The notes under the pieces are model-generated. The model did not search any database and was not told the DNA's origin. It saw nothing but the letters and a program-made list of their open reading frames with translations. Position numbers and translations under genes: made by a program. Positions 1-23,536 of a stretch of DNA of 64,000 nt are shown here, one piece after another (position 1 is the stretch's first letter; the number at the start of each line of letters is the position of its first letter). The stretch is from Pleomorphomonas sp. PLEO (lineage in GTDB: Bacteria > Pseudomonadota > Alphaproteobacteria > Rhizobiales > Pleomorphomonadaceae): NCBI RefSeq assembly GCF_041320595.1, contig NZ_CP166625.1, positions 4,090,001 to 4,154,000 on the forward strand. The letters run 5' to 3'.

Positions 1-7
1 CGATCAA

Positions 8-1198
<1,191 letters not shown>

Positions 1199-1249
1199 CG
1201 GATATCTTCCTTTGTCTCGTGTAAGCGGGTGAGGTCAACGGTCCGGAAC

Positions 1250-3325
<2,076 letters not shown>

Positions 3326-3346
3326 GTTCGTCTCCGCCTGTCCGGC

Positions 3347-3862
<516 letters not shown>

Positions 3863-3885
3863 TCACGCGCAGATCCGGCCAGGGA

Positions 3886-4257
3886 TCACTTCGGACGCTT
3901 AGCGCCGTACTTGGAGCGGCGCTGCTTGCGATTCTTGACGCCCTGCGTGTCGAGCACGCCGCGCAGAATGTGATAGCGCACGCCGGGAAGATCCTTGACG
4001 CGGCCGCCACGGATCATGACGACGGAGTGCTCCTGAAGGTTATGACCTTCACCAGGAATGTAACCGATGACCTCGTAGCCGTTGGTCAGACGAACCTTGG
4101 CGACCTTACGCAGAGCCGAGTTCGGCTTCTTCGGGGTCGTTGTATAGACGCGTGTGCAGACACCGCGCTTCTGAGGGCAGGCCTCAAGATGGCGGGCCTT
4201 CTCGCGGTAAACCGGCGCCACGCGCGGGTTACGGATCAACTGATTGATCGTCGGCAT
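3886..4257 (-). CDS. rpsL: 30S ribosomal protein S12
   Basis: S12 sits at the decoding centre. The 123-residue protein starts [12 protein letters not shown] and carries the conserved [10 protein letters not shown] and [13 protein letters not shown] loops, with lysines at the two positions usually changed in streptomycin resistance, so it looks streptomycin sensitive. It opens the str operon; about 330 bases separate its start from a good promoter-like sequence at 4586-4614. Confidence 0.98.
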   Translation of the reverse strand: MPTINQLIRNPRVAPVYREKARHLEACPQKRGVCTRVYTTTPKKPNSALRKVAKVRLTNGYEVIGYIPGEGHNLQEHSVVMIRGGRVKDLPGVRYHILRGVLDTQGVKNRKQRRSKYGAKRPK

Positions 4258-4585
4258 CCTTCACCTTCAATCCAAACGTCCGGAGCTTAAAACCGGAACT
4301 ACACTTCCTTCAGAACCAACCGTCGCCAAAACCAAGGCAACAGGTCAGCTCCCTGACCAAATTCGCAACTCTCCGCTCACCGCCCGCACAAAACGAAGCG
4401 CGCCGATAACGTGAAATCTCACGTCCGGCGCGGCGGAAAGCAGAGGAACAATGCCAAACGGCACCGTTCGTGCGTACAACAGCTTTCACCACCAGTGGAG
4501 CGAGTAGCGTTTAACGGCGCTTGATCAAAGGTTTAAGGACCAGTGATCGATCAGCCGTTACAGACCAACTCTTCAAGTGGCGCGG
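4258..4585 (-). other. Untranslated leader of the str operon
   Basis: This stretch of about 330 bases between the predicted promoter and rpsL has no credible gene: short reading frames on both strands lack family resemblance and good ribosome binding sites. It is probably the long 5' leader of rpsL. I found no named RNA motif in it. Confidence 0.5.
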
Positions 4586-4614
4586 ACACTACTCAAACAA
4601 TCCCCAACCGTCAA
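4586..4614 (-). promoter_or_regulatory. Promoter of the rpsL-rpsG-fusA-tuf operon
   Basis: On the minus strand TTGACG is followed after exactly 17 bases by TAGTGT, a close housekeeping sigma-type -35/-10 pair. It is the best pair I see in the gap between rpoC and rpsL. The distance to rpsL implies a long leader. Confidence 0.55.
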
Positions 4615-4841
4615 GTCGGCCACGCAAAAAAGGCGGAAACCTCGGCCTTCTGCGGACACCGCGGAGGAATGCGCGCATGAAGCGGAAATTCCATGACAGT
4701 TCGGCGCAACAAATGCAATCCACCCTGCCCTTTTGGACCGTATGACGAGGCGGATCAACGACTCCTCCTCCCGAATCCTACCGGCGTCGAGGCTCTATTT
4801 GGCAAGCGAATCCCTTGAGGCGAATCTTCAGGGCCGCTCCA

Positions 4842-4877
4842 AAGAAAAGCGCGGCGCCCCTTTCGGAACGCCGCGCC
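4842..4877 (-). terminator. Terminator after rpoC
   Basis: Read on the minus strand, GCGCGGCG and CGCCGCGC form a GC-rich stem around a short loop, followed directly by TTTTCTTT. It begins about 25 bases past the rpoC stop, so it separates the rpoBC and str transcription units. Confidence 0.8.
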
Positions 4878-4900
4878 ATTCAAATCATAGATTCGGTTCG

Positions 4901-9106
<4,206 letters not shown>

Positions 9107-9273
9107 CGGCTCGTTCTCCTGTGATGCTGCCCGACCGCCGTCAGTCCGCCTCGCCGGCGGGGGCCGCATGAAAAATGTCTGGGGCGCCGCTGGCGCCGGT
9201 TGCCGGACACGCCGAACTGCCGGCGCTTTCGGCGCCGACAGCTCAAGGCATTTCCGTCGTTAGGTGCGCCGGA

Positions 9274-13410
<4,137 letters not shown>

Positions 13411-13560
13411 TGCTTCCCTCGTACACCGTGATCGGCAGACCGGAACCCTTTGATACGCAACGTACTAGACGCCGCCGAAGGGCTCGGGACAAACCGACCG
13501 TCGACCAACTGGCCAAGTCTTTAGCCAATTCGGTCAGATTCGGGCCAAAAAAAGGCCGTC

Positions 13561-13602
13561 TCAAAAACAACCGTTGGGCGGCCCGATTTTGTCGAGCCGC
13601 CC
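13561..13602 (-). terminator. Attenuator-like hairpin between rplL and rpoB
   Basis: On the minus strand GGGCGGC (from 13602) pairs with GCCGCCC (to 13576), followed by the T-rich TTGTTTTTGA. A partly effective terminator here is known in many bacteria to lower rpoBC expression relative to rplJL; the assignment rests on the hairpin plus T run and its position. Confidence 0.65.
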
Positions 13603-13624
13603 ACCGTCAAAATTACCAGGTCGA

Positions 13625-14002
13625 TTACTTGACTTCGACCTTGGCGCCAGCTTCTTCAAGCTGCTTCTTGATCTTGGCGGCCTCGTCCTTGGACGCGGCT
13701 TCCTTGACAGCCTTCGGGGCGCCTTCGACCAGGTCCTTGGCTTCCTTGAGGCCGAGACCGGTGATGGCGCGGACTTCCTTGATCACGTTGATCTTCTTGT
13801 CGCCGGCATCGACCAGGATGACGTCGAATTCAGTCTTCTCTTCCTCGACGGCGGCCGGAGCGGCAGCAGCGCCAGCAGCGGCGACGGCGACCGGAGCAGC
13901 GGCGGAAACGCCCCACTTCTCTTCGAGGAGCTTGGACAGCTCGGCGGCTTCGAGGACGGTCAGGGCCGACAGTTCATCGACCAGCTTGGCAAGATCAGCC
14001 AT
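13625..14002 (-). CDS. rplL: 50S ribosomal protein L7/L12
   Basis: This is the 125-residue stalk protein that recruits translation GTPases. It has the N-terminal dimerisation part ([12 protein letters not shown]), an alanine/proline-rich hinge near residues 35-52 and the C-terminal globular domain with [15 protein letters not shown]. It lies 57 bases after rplJ in the standard order. Confidence 0.98.
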   Translation of the reverse strand: MADLAKLVDELSALTVLEAAELSKLLEEKWGVSAAAPVAVAAAGAAAAPAAVEEEKTEFDVILVDAGDKKINVIKEVRAITGLGLKEAKDLVEGAPKAVKEAASKDEAAKIKKQLEEAGAKVEVK

Positions 14003-14059
14003 TTCACTTCTTCCTTTAGTAACGGTTCGAACCAGATTTGTGTTTCAGGTCGAACGGCC

Positions 14060-14578
14060 TCACGCCGCTTCGTCCTTCTTGGCATAAGCCCCGAACACGC
14101 GGGCCAGCTGGCCCGCGGGTGCCTGCAGGACGCCTGCGATGCGAGTCGCCGGGGTATTGATCATACCCAGCAGCTTGGCGCGCAGTTCGTCCAGCGACGG
14201 CAGGCTCGCGAGAGCCTTGACGCCGTTGGCATCGAGGTTGGTCTTGCCGAGAGCGCCGCCCAGAACAACGAGCTTGTCGTTGATCTTGGCGTACTCGACG
14301 GTGACCTTGGACGCCGCGACCGGATCCGCCGAATAGGCGATGACGGTCGGACCTGTGAACAGGTCAGTGATGTGCTCGGCGTCGGTGCCTTGAAGAGCAA
14401 GCTTGGCGAGGCGGTTCTTGGCGACCTTGACCTTGCCGCCCGCGTCCCTCATGCGGGCGCGATACGCCTGCAGGTCAGCGACGGTAAGGCCTTGGTAGTG
14501 GGATACGACGATGACGCCAGCGCCCTTGAACGAGGCGCTGAGTGCGTCAATCAGTTCCCGCTTTTCCGCTCTATCCAC
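14060..14578 (-). CDS. rplJ: 50S ribosomal protein L10
   Basis: L10 anchors the L7/L12 stalk. I choose the GTG start at 14578, giving [13 protein letters not shown] and 172 residues, because GGAGAC lies at correct spacing and this is the usual N terminus. An ATG 24 bases upstream would add an atypical MSFIWRQA. The C-terminal helix that binds L12 dimers ([17 protein letters not shown]) is intact. The gene is preceded by about 420 untranslated bases. Confidence 0.95.
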   Translation of the reverse strand: MDRAEKRELIDALSASFKGAGVIVVSHYQGLTVADLQAYRARMRDAGGKVKVAKNRLAKLALQGTDAEHITDLFTGPTVIAYSADPVAASKVTVEYAKINDKLVVLGGALGKTNLDANGVKALASLPSLDELRAKLLGMINTPATRIAGVLQAPAGQLARVFGAYAKKDEAA

Positions 14579-15000
14579 GGCCTGTCTCCAGATGAACGAC
14601 AAGGCTTCCGCCCCGTCGTCAGGTTGCTGTTGCCACGCTTGCGCCCGCGAGGGCTCGTGCGTGGCGCTCGCGGCCTGTCCGCCAACCCGTTCCGGAAAAC
14701 CGGCGTGGCTGGAGGGAAGAGTTCGAACCGGTACTTGTCACGGGAAGAGCGGCGAACCGCCCTTCGGATGCATACGGATCTAACTCCCGTCTCATGCTGG
14801 CCCCGACGTCACCCAGAGACTGGGATCGGTCCGTTGGCTTAGGTCGCGGCAGATGCCGGACACCCGCAATCTCGGACAGGGTCGGAAGCTTCCCTTGGGG
14901 CAAGCCCTTCGGGAGGCTACCGATCTCGCCGGCCGAAGCCGGCGAGAAGCTTGTTGGCCCTTTTCAGGGCAGCCGGTCCAATATGGACCGGAAATTCTCA
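14579..15000 (-). promoter_or_regulatory. rplJ leader, probable L10 control region
   Basis: The rplA-rplJ gap of about 420 bases has no convincing gene. By position it should hold the rplJL promoter and the structured leader bound by the L10-L12 complex for autoregulation. I see GC-rich inverted repeats (for example GCCGGC pairs near 14931-14942) but did not fold the leader, so the assignment is by context. Confidence 0.5.
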
Positions 15001-15717
15001 TCAGGACGCCGACGCGGCGCTCAGAGAACCGATTTCGACCTTCACGCCGGGGCCCATGGTCGAGGAGACCGACAGGCGCTGCAGGTAGGTGCCCTTGGCA
15101 CCCGCCGGCCGAGCCTTCTGGACGGCATCGATGATGGCGCGAATGTTGTCGAGCAGCGCATCGGCGGTGAACGACGCCTTGCCGACGCCGGCATGGACGA
15201 TACCCGCCTTCTCAACACGGAACTCGACCGCGCCGCCCTTGGTCGCCTTGACGGCGGCGGCGACATCCTGCGTCACGGTGCCAACCTTCGGGTTCGGCAT
15301 CAGGCCGCGCGGGCCAAGCACCTTACCGAGACGGCCGACCAGCGGCATCATATCCGGAGTGGCGATGCAGCGATCGAAGTTGATCTCGCCCTTCTGGATG
15401 GACTCGACCAGATCCTCGGCACCGACGATGTCGGCGCCAGCGGCGGTCGCTTCGTCGGCCTTGAGGCCACGGGCGAACACGGCGACGCGAACGGTCTTGC
15501 CGGTGCCATGCGGCAGCTGAACAACGCCACGGACCATCTGGTCGGCATGGCGAGGATCGACGCCAAGATTGATGGCGACTTCGACGGTTTCGTCGAACTT
15601 CGCCGTGGCGCGTTCCTTGATCAGGCCGAGGGCCTCGGTCAGCGGGTAGAACTTCTTGCGATCGATGCCTTCACGGCTAGCGGCGACGCGCTTGGGAAGC
15701 TTGGCCATATCGGTCAC
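15001..15717 (-). CDS. rplA: 50S ribosomal protein L1
   Basis: L1 forms the mobile L1 stalk and in many bacteria represses its own operon. The 238-residue protein starts [13 protein letters not shown] (an inner MAKLPKR start is possible) and shows the conserved [11 protein letters not shown] segment. It overlaps the rplK stop by four bases, indicating translational coupling. Confidence 0.97.
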   Translation of the reverse strand: MTDMAKLPKRVAASREGIDRKKFYPLTEALGLIKERATAKFDETVEVAINLGVDPRHADQMVRGVVQLPHGTGKTVRVAVFARGLKADEATAAGADIVGAEDLVESIQKGEINFDRCIATPDMMPLVGRLGKVLGPRGLMPNPKVGTVTQDVAAAVKATKGGAVEFRVEKAGIVHAGVGKASFTADALLDNIRAIIDAVQKARPAGAKGTYLQRLSVSSTMGPGVKVEIGSLSAASAS

Positions 15718-16142
15718 TCCGCAATCTTGAAGCCCATGGAGCGGGCAGAGCCCTCAACCATGAGCATGGCGGCGTCGATGGAGGTGGCGTTCATGTCGAC
15801 GAGCTTCTTCTCGGCGATTTCACGCACCTGAGCCTTGGTGACGGAGCCAGCAGAGCCGGTACCAGGCGTCTTCGAGCCCTTGTCGACACCAGACGCCTTC
15901 TTCAGGAAGTAGGAGATCGGCGGCGTGCGAAGCTTGAAGGTGAACGAGCGGTCGGCATAGATGGTAAAGAGCACCGGGATCGGCATACCCTTTTCCATAC
16001 CCTGCGTCTGCGCGTTGAACGCCTTGCAGAATTCCATGATATTCAGGCCGCGCTGACCGAGCGCGGGGCCGATCGGGGGCGACGGGGTCGCCGAACCGGC
16101 CGCCACCTGAAGCTTCAGGTAGCCGGTGATTTTCTTCGCCAT
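15714..16142 (-). CDS. rplK: 50S ribosomal protein L11
   Basis: L11 is a 142-residue protein of the GTPase-associated centre, needed for RelA activation. It begins [13 protein letters not shown] and has the [19 protein letters not shown] motif and the C-terminal rRNA-binding domain. It overlaps rplA by four bases and follows nusG after 168 bases that contain GC-rich inverted repeats. Confidence 0.98.
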   Translation of the reverse strand: MAKKITGYLKLQVAAGSATPSPPIGPALGQRGLNIMEFCKAFNAQTQGMEKGMPIPVLFTIYADRSFTFKLRTPPISYFLKKASGVDKGSKTPGTGSAGSVTKAQVREIAEKKLVDMNATSIDAAMLMVEGSARSMGFKIAE

Positions 16143-16310
16143 TTTCTTCTCCTCGTCAGCGCATCCGGCAACACCGGTTCGCCTTCAGGTTCGTGGTCGG
16201 AGGACCTTGTCCCGGCGGCGATGGCCGGGGCCCCTCTCCCACGGGGTGGGTGCCATCCGGCACGCCGGATGACGGACGCGGCACCGGGTAACCGGCACCG
16301 CAAACTTGCG

Positions 16311-16841
16311 TCAGACCTTTTCGACCTGACCGTATTCCAGCTCGACCGGCGTGGCGCGACCAAAGATCGAAACCGCTACCTTGAGACGGCTACGCTCTTC
16401 GTCGACCTCTTCCACGAGGCCGGAGAAGGAAGCGAACGGGCCATCGGACACTTTGACCTGCTCGCCGATCTCGAAACTGACGGACGGCTTGGGCCGTTCG
16501 ACGCCAACTTCGACCTGATTTATGATGCGCTCGGCCTCACGGTCGGGAATGGGAACCGGCTTGTTGTCGGATCCCAGGAAGCCCGTCACCTTCGGCGTAT
16601 TCTTGATAAGGTGGTAGGCCTCATCGGTCATATCCATGCGCACCAGGACGTAGCCTGGAAAGAACTTGCGTTCGGCCGACACCTTGCGACCGCGACGCAC
16701 CTCGGTGATGCTCTCAGTCGGCACAAGAACCTGCTCGAAGAGGTGCGCGAGACCGCGCTGTTGCGCCTGCTCCTTGATGGAGTCGGCCACCTTCTTCTCG
16801 AAATTCGAGTAGGCGTGCACGATGTACCAGCGTTTTGACAT
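16311..16841 (-). CDS. nusG: Transcription antitermination protein NusG
   Basis: NusG couples RNA polymerase to ribosomes or Rho. The 176-residue product has the NGN domain (KRWYIVHAYSNFEKKVADSI, then PGYVLVRM) and a C-terminal KOW domain (VSDGPFASFSGLVEEV). It lies 27 bases after secE in the classical secE-nusG-rplKA order. Confidence 0.98.
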   Translation of the reverse strand: MSKRWYIVHAYSNFEKKVADSIKEQAQQRGLAHLFEQVLVPTESITEVRRGRKVSAERKFFPGYVLVRMDMTDEAYHLIKNTPKVTGFLGSDNKPVPIPDREAERIINQVEVGVERPKPSVSFEIGEQVKVSDGPFASFSGLVEEVDEERSRLKVAVSIFGRATPVELEYGQVEKV

Positions 16842-16868
16842 GTCGTAGCTCCGCTCGGCGGTTGTTTA

Positions 16869-17066
16869 TCAGCCGCTGAGGCCGAGCAGCAACCCGACAC
16901 CCCAGTTCATGATCATATCGGCAACCAGGAAGAAGATCGCCGCGAGGATGGCCATGATGAAGACCATGGTTGTCGTGATCGCAGTTTCGCGACGGGTCGG
17001 CCAAGTGACCTTGCCGGCCTCGGTCCGAACCTGCTGCAGAAACTCAAGGGGGCTAGTCTTGGCCAT
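16869..17066 (-). CDS. secE: Preprotein translocase subunit SecE
   Basis: SecE is the small membrane subunit clamping SecY. The 65-residue form starting MAKTSPLEFLQQVR has the KVTWPTRRE signature followed by one transmembrane helix. An ATG 12 bases upstream would add MSGC; the inner start matches the family better. It is preceded by tRNA-Trp and followed by nusG. Confidence 0.95.
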   Translation of the reverse strand: MAKTSPLEFLQQVRTEAGKVTWPTRRETAITTTMVFIMAILAAIFFLVADMIMNWGVGLLLGLSG

Positions 17067-17167
17067 ACATCCACTCATGACGGTCGGGCGCGCGGAACGG
17101 CTGTTCCGCGCGCCACGAGATAGGAACCGTTATCTATAGCGTTCGGCAGGTCCGTGCAAGAGGGAAA

Positions 17168-17243
<76 letters not shown>

Positions 17244-17419
17244 AGACTTCCGCTCGCGGATGCCAATCCGTTCGCTTATAGCCGAACCGGCTTCGGGATC
17301 AAGCACCAAAAGCGCGGTGCGCCCTTCTTACCGATTCTTGCCGGCGGAGCAAGCCCCGCACGGCAATTTCTTTTTCTCTCGAATGGCTTGGCTGTGAATC
17401 AACCTGCAAATCCGGGATA

Positions 17420-17443
17420 TTCCGGCGGCTGTCGCCGCCGGAA
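17420..17443 (-). terminator. Stem-loop after tuf copy 2
   Basis: TTCCGGCGGC and GCCGCCGGAA form a perfect ten-pair stem with a four-base loop directly downstream of tuf copy 2. There is no T run, so it may be a weak or Rho-assisted terminator or an mRNA end stabiliser before tRNA-Trp. Confidence 0.5.
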
Positions 17444-17451
17444 CTTGATTA

Positions 17452-18642
<1,191 letters not shown>

Positions 18643-18717
18643 CGCTTCGTCTCTCTCGAAAGGTTTGTGGGGCCTTTTCGTGCGCTGCCCCCGAACCGGG
18701 GCGGCCGGTCGGCGGCT

Positions 18718-18746
18718 CGAATAGTGCCTTTTAACGTAAGGTTCAA
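18718..18746 (-). promoter_or_regulatory. Promoter of tuf copy 2
   Basis: On the minus strand TTGAAC and TATTCG are separated by exactly 17 bases, about 75 bases before the tuf start. It is the best housekeeping-type pair in this gap. Confidence 0.55.
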
Positions 18747-19192
18747 GCCCTGATTAGCGCCGCCCTTCCCGCAAAGAGCAATAAGCGCCGAGGCTGAGCC
18801 ATATGGACCGCTTTCCCTGAAAATTCAAGGTCGCCACACAGCTAAAACAAGCCGCGCACCAGTCGCCGCTGCTTGATGGCCTCGCCGGACAGACTTACCC
18901 CTCTCTGGGGGAAAATACGGATGATCGATGGGCGTTGGAGGCAAGCAGGGGGATTCGCGCTACAGATGGATAATCGTGACGACTTCATCGACTGCGTCAC
19001 CATGGGCGCGGCCGCCCTGGTCGCCTTCTAGGCCGATCGTCCCCAGGCCGGACTCCGAGATACGGGCGAAATGGCTATAATCCGCGTTCACCGGAATCTC
19101 CTTCGAACGTGATCGCATTGGCCATTTACTCGTGATCTAGGTAATATACTTATCTGAACGCAACATACTGGCAGTTCAAGGAAGGGCGTCCG
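18747..19192. other. Gap between tuf and the gnd leader, no clear gene
   Basis: About 450 bases without a supported gene. A 36-codon frame (18921-19031, plus strand, ending DCVTMGAAALVAF) has a GGGGG stretch upstream but no family resemblance. An AT-rich patch around 19140-19156 (GTAATATACTTATC) may be part of the gnd promoter. Confidence 0.4.
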
Positions 19193-19339
19193 ATGGCTGA
19201 TGCAATTATTCGTCGGCCTCGCGGAAACCATTTGAGACCCCTCCAAACAACTCTACCTCCAGATAATTGGCTCGCCCCAGCGCCTCTCTGGGCCCGAGCT
19301 CCAGACACCCGAAGTCCGCGAGGGCTTCTTGGAGAGTGA
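19193..19339 (+). CDS. Possible 48-residue leader peptide upstream of gnd
   Basis: An ATG preceded by a strong AAGGAAGGG ribosome site opens a 48-codon frame (MADAIIRRPRGNHLRPLQTT, ending RSPRGLLGE). Its TGA lies three bases before the gnd start, an arrangement typical of translational coupling. I recognise no domain. It is proline/arginine rich, with no signal peptide or membrane segment. It could be a regulatory leader peptide, a real small gene, or a chance frame; the spacing is the main argument. Confidence 0.4.
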   Translation: MADAIIRRPRGNHLRPLQTTLPPDNWLAPAPLWARAPDTRSPRGLLGE

Positions 19340-19342
19340 CAA

Positions 19343-20335
19343 ATGCAGATCGGAATGATGGGACTGGGCCGGATGGGTTACAACATGGCACTGCGTCTCA
19401 TGGCGGGCGGCCATGAAGTCGTGGCCTATGACCTCAATCGAGACAACGTTGCCGCTATCGAAACCCAAGGCGCCGTGGCCGCCTCCTCGGTCGAAGACCT
19501 GATAGCCCACCTGAAACCGCCGCGCGCCATCTGGCTGATGCTGCCCGCCGCCGTCACGGAAAGCACGGTCCGCGATCTTTCGACGCACCTTTCGCCTGAT
19601 GACATCCTCATCGATGGTGGCAACTCCAACTATCGTAACGCCGTCGACCTTGCCGGCGAACTCGCCACGGCGGGAATTCACTTTCTCGATGTCGGCACAT
19701 CCGGCGGCGTATGGGGCAAGGAGCGCGGCTACTGCCTGATGATCGGCGGGGATGCCGGCGCCGTCGCCCGGCTCGATCCAGTGTTCGCGACGCTTGCCCC
19801 CGGCGGCGACCCGTCGTTCGGCACGGCCGAACGTGGTTATCTTCATTGCGGTCCGGCTGGCGCTGGGCACTTCGTCAAGATGATCCACAATGGCATCGAA
19901 TACGGCATGATGGCCGCCTACGCGGAAGGTCTCAACATCCTGAAATCGGCCAATGCCGGCGCAGTGGCACGGAAGGCCGACGCGGAGACCAGTCCGCTCG
20001 AGGAGCCGCAATACTACCGCTACGACTTCGACGTGGCCGCCGTCACCGAGGTGTGGCGACACGCTAGCGTCATCAGTTCGTGGTTGCTCGATCTGACCGC
20101 TTCGGCGCTCTCCGCCGACCCCGATCTTTCGTCCTATCAGGGCAATGTCGCCGACTCCGGCGAGGGACGCTGGACGCTCAAGGCGGCCATCGACACCAGC
20201 GTACCGGTGCCGGTTTTGTCCTCGGCGCTGTTCAGTCGGTTTACGTCGCGCGGCAATGACGAATTCGCCAACAAGGTGCTTTCGGCAATGCGCCAGGCCT
20301 TCGGTGGCCACATCGAGAAGAAGGAGAGCCACTGA
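19343..20335 (+). CDS. gnd: 6-phosphogluconate dehydrogenase, short NAD-type
   Basis: This enzyme oxidatively decarboxylates 6-phosphogluconate to ribulose 5-phosphate. The 330-residue protein has an N-terminal Rossmann motif ([12 protein letters not shown]), the substrate-binding DGGNSNYR and [19 protein letters not shown], and the catalytic [15 protein letters not shown]. The short length places it with the GntZ/YqeC-type enzymes, which usually prefer NAD, rather than the 470-residue NADP type. It is followed by zwf one base later, so they form one operon. Confidence 0.93.
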   Translation: MQIGMMGLGRMGYNMALRLMAGGHEVVAYDLNRDNVAAIETQGAVAASSVEDLIAHLKPPRAIWLMLPAAVTESTVRDLSTHLSPDDILIDGGNSNYRNAVDLAGELATAGIHFLDVGTSGGVWGKERGYCLMIGGDAGAVARLDPVFATLAPGGDPSFGTAERGYLHCGPAGAGHFVKMIHNGIEYGMMAAYAEGLNILKSANAGAVARKADAETSPLEEPQYYRYDFDVAAVTEVWRHASVISSWLLDLTASALSADPDLSSYQGNVADSGEGRWTLKAAIDTSVPVPVLSSALFSRFTSRGNDEFANKVLSAMRQAFGGHIEKKESH

Positions 20336-20336
20336 C

Positions 20337-21734
20337 ATGCCCAGAGCCATCAAGGAAGCCCGTAACGGACGGTCGGACGCTCTTGTCATCTTCGGGGCCA
20401 CCGGCGACCTCGCCCGCAAGATGATTTTCCCCTCGCTGTACCAAATGGTGCGGCGCGGTAACCTCAACGAACCGATCGTCGGCGTGGCCCGCGAAGGGTG
20501 GAGCGTTGAAAAGCTGCTGGAGCGCGCTCGCGACAGTATCGCCTCAAGCTGTGGCTCGATCGACGAGCCCACCTTCGCCAAGTTTGCCAGTCTCGTGCGC
20601 TTCGTCCCCGGCGACTATCAAGACCCGACGACTTTTACCCGGCTTGGCGAAGTTCTGTCCGATCGGCGGCGCGTTCTTCACTACCTCGCCATTCCGCCAT
20701 CAATGTTCGCCTCGGTGACCGCCGGCCTCAAGCAAGCCAATCTGTCGGCCGGTGCCAGGTTGATGGTGGAAAAGCCATTCGGCCGCGATTTGCAATCGGC
20801 ACAAGACCTCAACCGCGTTCTGCACACCGTCTTCAAGGAAGACGACCTGTTCCGCATCGATCACTATCTCGGTAAGGAAGCGATCCAGAACCTTCTGTAC
20901 TTCCGCTTCGCCAACTCCTTCCTTGAGCCGCTGTGGAACCGCAACTACATCGACAGCGTCCAGATCACCATGGCCGAGAATTTCGGTGTCGAGGGTCGCG
21001 GTCGCTTTTACGAGGAAGTCGGAGCGTTGCGCGACGTGGTGCAGAACCACCTCGTCAACATCCTGCTGCTGCTCGCCACGGAGCCTCCGGTCAATGCCCT
21101 GTCGGACGATCTGATCGACGAAAAGGTGCAGGTGCTGAAGGCCATCCGCCCGCTCGAGGAGCGCGATGTCGTCCGGGGCCAGTTCGAGGGCTACCGAAGC
21201 GAATCCGGCGTCGCCGCCAACTCGCGCGTCGAGACCTTCGTAGCGGTGCGCCTGTTTGTCGATACCTGGCGTTGGCAAGGCGTGCCGTTCTATATCCGCG
21301 CCGGCAAAAACCTGCCGGTACGCGCCACCGAGGTAGTGGTCCGCTTCAAGCGGCCGCCGCTCGAAGTGTTTGATCCGATCCGGCCGGGCGAAGCCAACTA
21401 CATACGCTTTCGCCTTGGCCCCGAGGTATCGATCGGCATCGGCGCCCGGCGCAAGGCCAATGGCGGCAATATGGTCGGTGAACCGGTGGAACTGACCGCC
21501 TTCAGCGACGGCATGGACAACATGCTGCCCTATGAGCGCTTGATCGGCGATGCCATGAACGGCCGGCGCCAGCTCTTCACCCGCGAAGATATGGCGGAAC
21601 TTGCCTGGCAGATCGTCGAGCCCGTCCTTGAAGCCCCGAGCGCGCCGGCTTTCTATAAGCCGGGGACTTGGGGACCGCGAGAGGCCATGGCCGGGTTCGA
21701 GCCGGTCGGTGGATGGGTCGATCCAAAGGGCTGA
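20337..21734 (+). CDS. zwf: Glucose-6-phosphate 1-dehydrogenase
   Basis: Zwf oxidises glucose 6-phosphate to 6-phosphogluconolactone, feeding the pentose phosphate and Entner-Doudoroff routes. The 465-residue protein starts [14 protein letters not shown] and shows the [11 protein letters not shown] nucleotide motif near residue 18 and the active-site RIDHYLGKE. The start is the ATG one base after the gnd stop; the longer in-frame extension overlaps gnd and is unlikely. No 6-phosphogluconolactonase gene is present in this operon. Confidence 0.95.
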   Translation: MPRAIKEARNGRSDALVIFGATGDLARKMIFPSLYQMVRRGNLNEPIVGVAREGWSVEKLLERARDSIASSCGSIDEPTFAKFASLVRFVPGDYQDPTTFTRLGEVLSDRRRVLHYLAIPPSMFASVTAGLKQANLSAGARLMVEKPFGRDLQSAQDLNRVLHTVFKEDDLFRIDHYLGKEAIQNLLYFRFANSFLEPLWNRNYIDSVQITMAENFGVEGRGRFYEEVGALRDVVQNHLVNILLLLATEPPVNALSDDLIDEKVQVLKAIRPLEERDVVRGQFEGYRSESGVAANSRVETFVAVRLFVDTWRWQGVPFYIRAGKNLPVRATEVVVRFKRPPLEVFDPIRPGEANYIRFRLGPEVSIGIGARRKANGGNMVGEPVELTAFSDGMDNMLPYERLIGDAMNGRRQLFTREDMAELAWQIVEPVLEAPSAPAFYKPGTWGPREAMAGFEPVGGWVDPKG

Positions 21735-21740
21735 TCACGC

Positions 21741-21771
21741 AGCGCCCGACGGCCTGGAGCTGTCGGGCGCT
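21741..21771. terminator. Hairpin between convergent zwf and GGDEF genes
   Basis: AGCGCCCGAC and GTCGGGCGCT form a perfect ten-pair stem with an 11-base loop in the 63-base gap between convergent genes. There is no T run on either side, so efficiency is uncertain. Confidence 0.5.
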
Positions 21772-21797
21772 CGCAATGCTGGATCGCGAGGACTGCT

Positions 21798-23492
21798 TCA
21801 GGCTAGCTCGACCCGATTACGGCCGTTCGCCTTGGCGCGATAAAGCGCGGCATCGACGCGACGGAAGAATGCGTCAGCGTCCTCACCGGTAACCACTTCG
21901 CCAACACCAACGCTTATGGACAGACCATCCGCTGAAAAGGCGGCCTCAGCCACCAGAGAGCGAATATCGTTCGCCACAGTTGAGGCCAAGCCCAACTCCG
22001 TTTCCGGCAGCAACACCGCGAATTCCTCGCCCCCCCATCGCGCAACACAATCGGTCCCTCGCGACCGGAGCCTTAAGATGTCGGCAACGTGGCAGAGCAT
22101 GTCATCGCCGACGCCATGGCCATAACGGTCATTCAGCTGTTTGAAGTGATCGATATCGATCACCATCAGCGAATATGGCCGGCCATAATCAGAATGTTGC
22201 ACGGCCGAACTTTGCAAGGTCTGCTCGAAGTAACGGCGATTCTTGAGTCCAGTCAGGGAATCCGTAAGCGCGGCTTCCTCCAGACGAGCCTCCAGATGCT
22301 TACGATCGGTGATGTCGAGAAGCACGCCCATGAACCCAACCTCGCCGTTGGGTTGAAGGCGCGTCTTGGCGCGGCCAAGCAGCCATTTCCCGCCGTCCCT
22401 ACCCCTTATTTGAAACTCGCGTTCCCACGGGTGAAGCCCCCGCGCCGATCTCTTGAGGCTGCGTAGCAGGCCGAACCAGCCGGAACGGGGCAAGAAAGAT
22501 GACAAGACCTCTGGGGAGGTCAGATCAGCGTCCTGGGAAATCCCAAGAAAACCACTGGCCTCGGCGTTGAAATAAGTGGGGCTGAAATGTCCGTTCGGGG
22601 TCATCACTGCCTGGAAGACGATGCCGGGAATTGAATTGATCAAGTCTGCGACCTGATCTTCCCGCTCGCGTTGCTTGGTCAAATCAGTGAAGCTCAGAAC
22701 GGCGCCCTGCACTTTATCGCCGACACGGATCGGGCTGGCGAGAAGCCGCACAGGAAACGGGGTGCCATCCGCTCGACGCATCAAGCACTCGGCCCCTTGA
22801 GCGCTCGGCTCGGTTGTCGCCGCTTGAACTATCCGCTGTGCATCGCTGTCGATCCCCTCATCCGTCCCGCCAAGGAACCGATGAATGCCGAGCTTGATGA
22901 CCTCACTCTCATGGAGAAGACCGAAAGCTCTGACCGCCTCAGGGTTTACGAAGGTGAAAGCGCCGGCATTGTCTATGCCACAGACGCCGACATTGACGCT
23001 TTCAAGCAGCAAGCGGTTGAACTGCTCCGCCTCGATCACGGCGGTAATGTCCTGAACCACGCACAGCAGCAATTTGCGGTCGATCAATTGAACCGGGCCG
23101 GCGTAGACCTGCACGTCGCGAATTGTTCCATCGGCCAGCCGATGGCGAAAGCGTTGCGGATAGTGCCCACCCGCCCAGGACGAGATCTCACGCAGAACAG
23201 GCAGAACCGAACGGCCCAGCGTATTGATGTCCCAAACATGGAGTTTGCGAAACGCCTCGCGGCTGTAGCCATAGAACTCCAAAGCTTTTTTATTGGCATC
23301 GACGACCGCCCCATCGGCCTCAGGATCGATCAGCAGGATGGGGGCGGCGTTCGTTCCGAATAATGTGTCGAAGACAATGCAGCGGGTTTCGTTTTTGGTT
23401 GGGCAGTGAAGCAACATGCCGCTGCACTCTGGTGTGGAACACGCGGAACTCAAATCGCCCTCTTCCGCCGAAGCTCCACTACGCTCGTCCAT
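21798..23492 (-). CDS. PAS-PAS-PAS-GGDEF diguanylate cyclase
   Basis: The 564-residue protein probably makes cyclic di-GMP in response to a signal. Three PAS-like modules lie at about residues 45-150, 155-275 and 285-395. A complete GGDEF domain follows with TDSLTGLKNRRYF and the active-site GGEEF. An RGTD sequence five residues before GGEEF fits the RxxD product-inhibition site. No transmembrane segment or signal peptide is evident, so it is likely cytoplasmic and may sense a small ligand or redox state. A TTTAGTA box like those in the sulfur island lies 45-63 bases upstream of the start. Confidence 0.9.
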   Translation of the reverse strand: MDERSGASAEEGDLSSACSTPECSGMLLHCPTKNETRCIVFDTLFGTNAAPILLIDPEADGAVVDANKKALEFYGYSREAFRKLHVWDINTLGRSVLPVLREISSWAGGHYPQRFRHRLADGTIRDVQVYAGPVQLIDRKLLLCVVQDITAVIEAEQFNRLLLESVNVGVCGIDNAGAFTFVNPEAVRAFGLLHESEVIKLGIHRFLGGTDEGIDSDAQRIVQAATTEPSAQGAECLMRRADGTPFPVRLLASPIRVGDKVQGAVLSFTDLTKQREREDQVADLINSIPGIVFQAVMTPNGHFSPTYFNAEASGFLGISQDADLTSPEVLSSFLPRSGWFGLLRSLKRSARGLHPWEREFQIRGRDGGKWLLGRAKTRLQPNGEVGFMGVLLDITDRKHLEARLEEAALTDSLTGLKNRRYFEQTLQSSAVQHSDYGRPYSLMVIDIDHFKQLNDRYGHGVGDDMLCHVADILRLRSRGTDCVARWGGEEFAVLLPETELGLASTVANDIRSLVAEAAFSADGLSISVGVGEVVTGEDADAFFRRVDAALYRAKANGRNRVELA

Positions 23493-23536
23493 AACCAGAC
23501 CTCGCCATCGCCGATCGGCAGGCTGTTCAATACACA

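Noticed and set aside
14010-14025. TTTAGTAACGG near rplL as another regulon box
   Set aside because: Only the seven-base core matches, the flanks do not, and the context is the ribosomal operon.
18921-19031. 36-codon small ORF between tuf and gnd
   Set aside because: Only a loose purine stretch as ribosome site, no family resemblance and no gene context.
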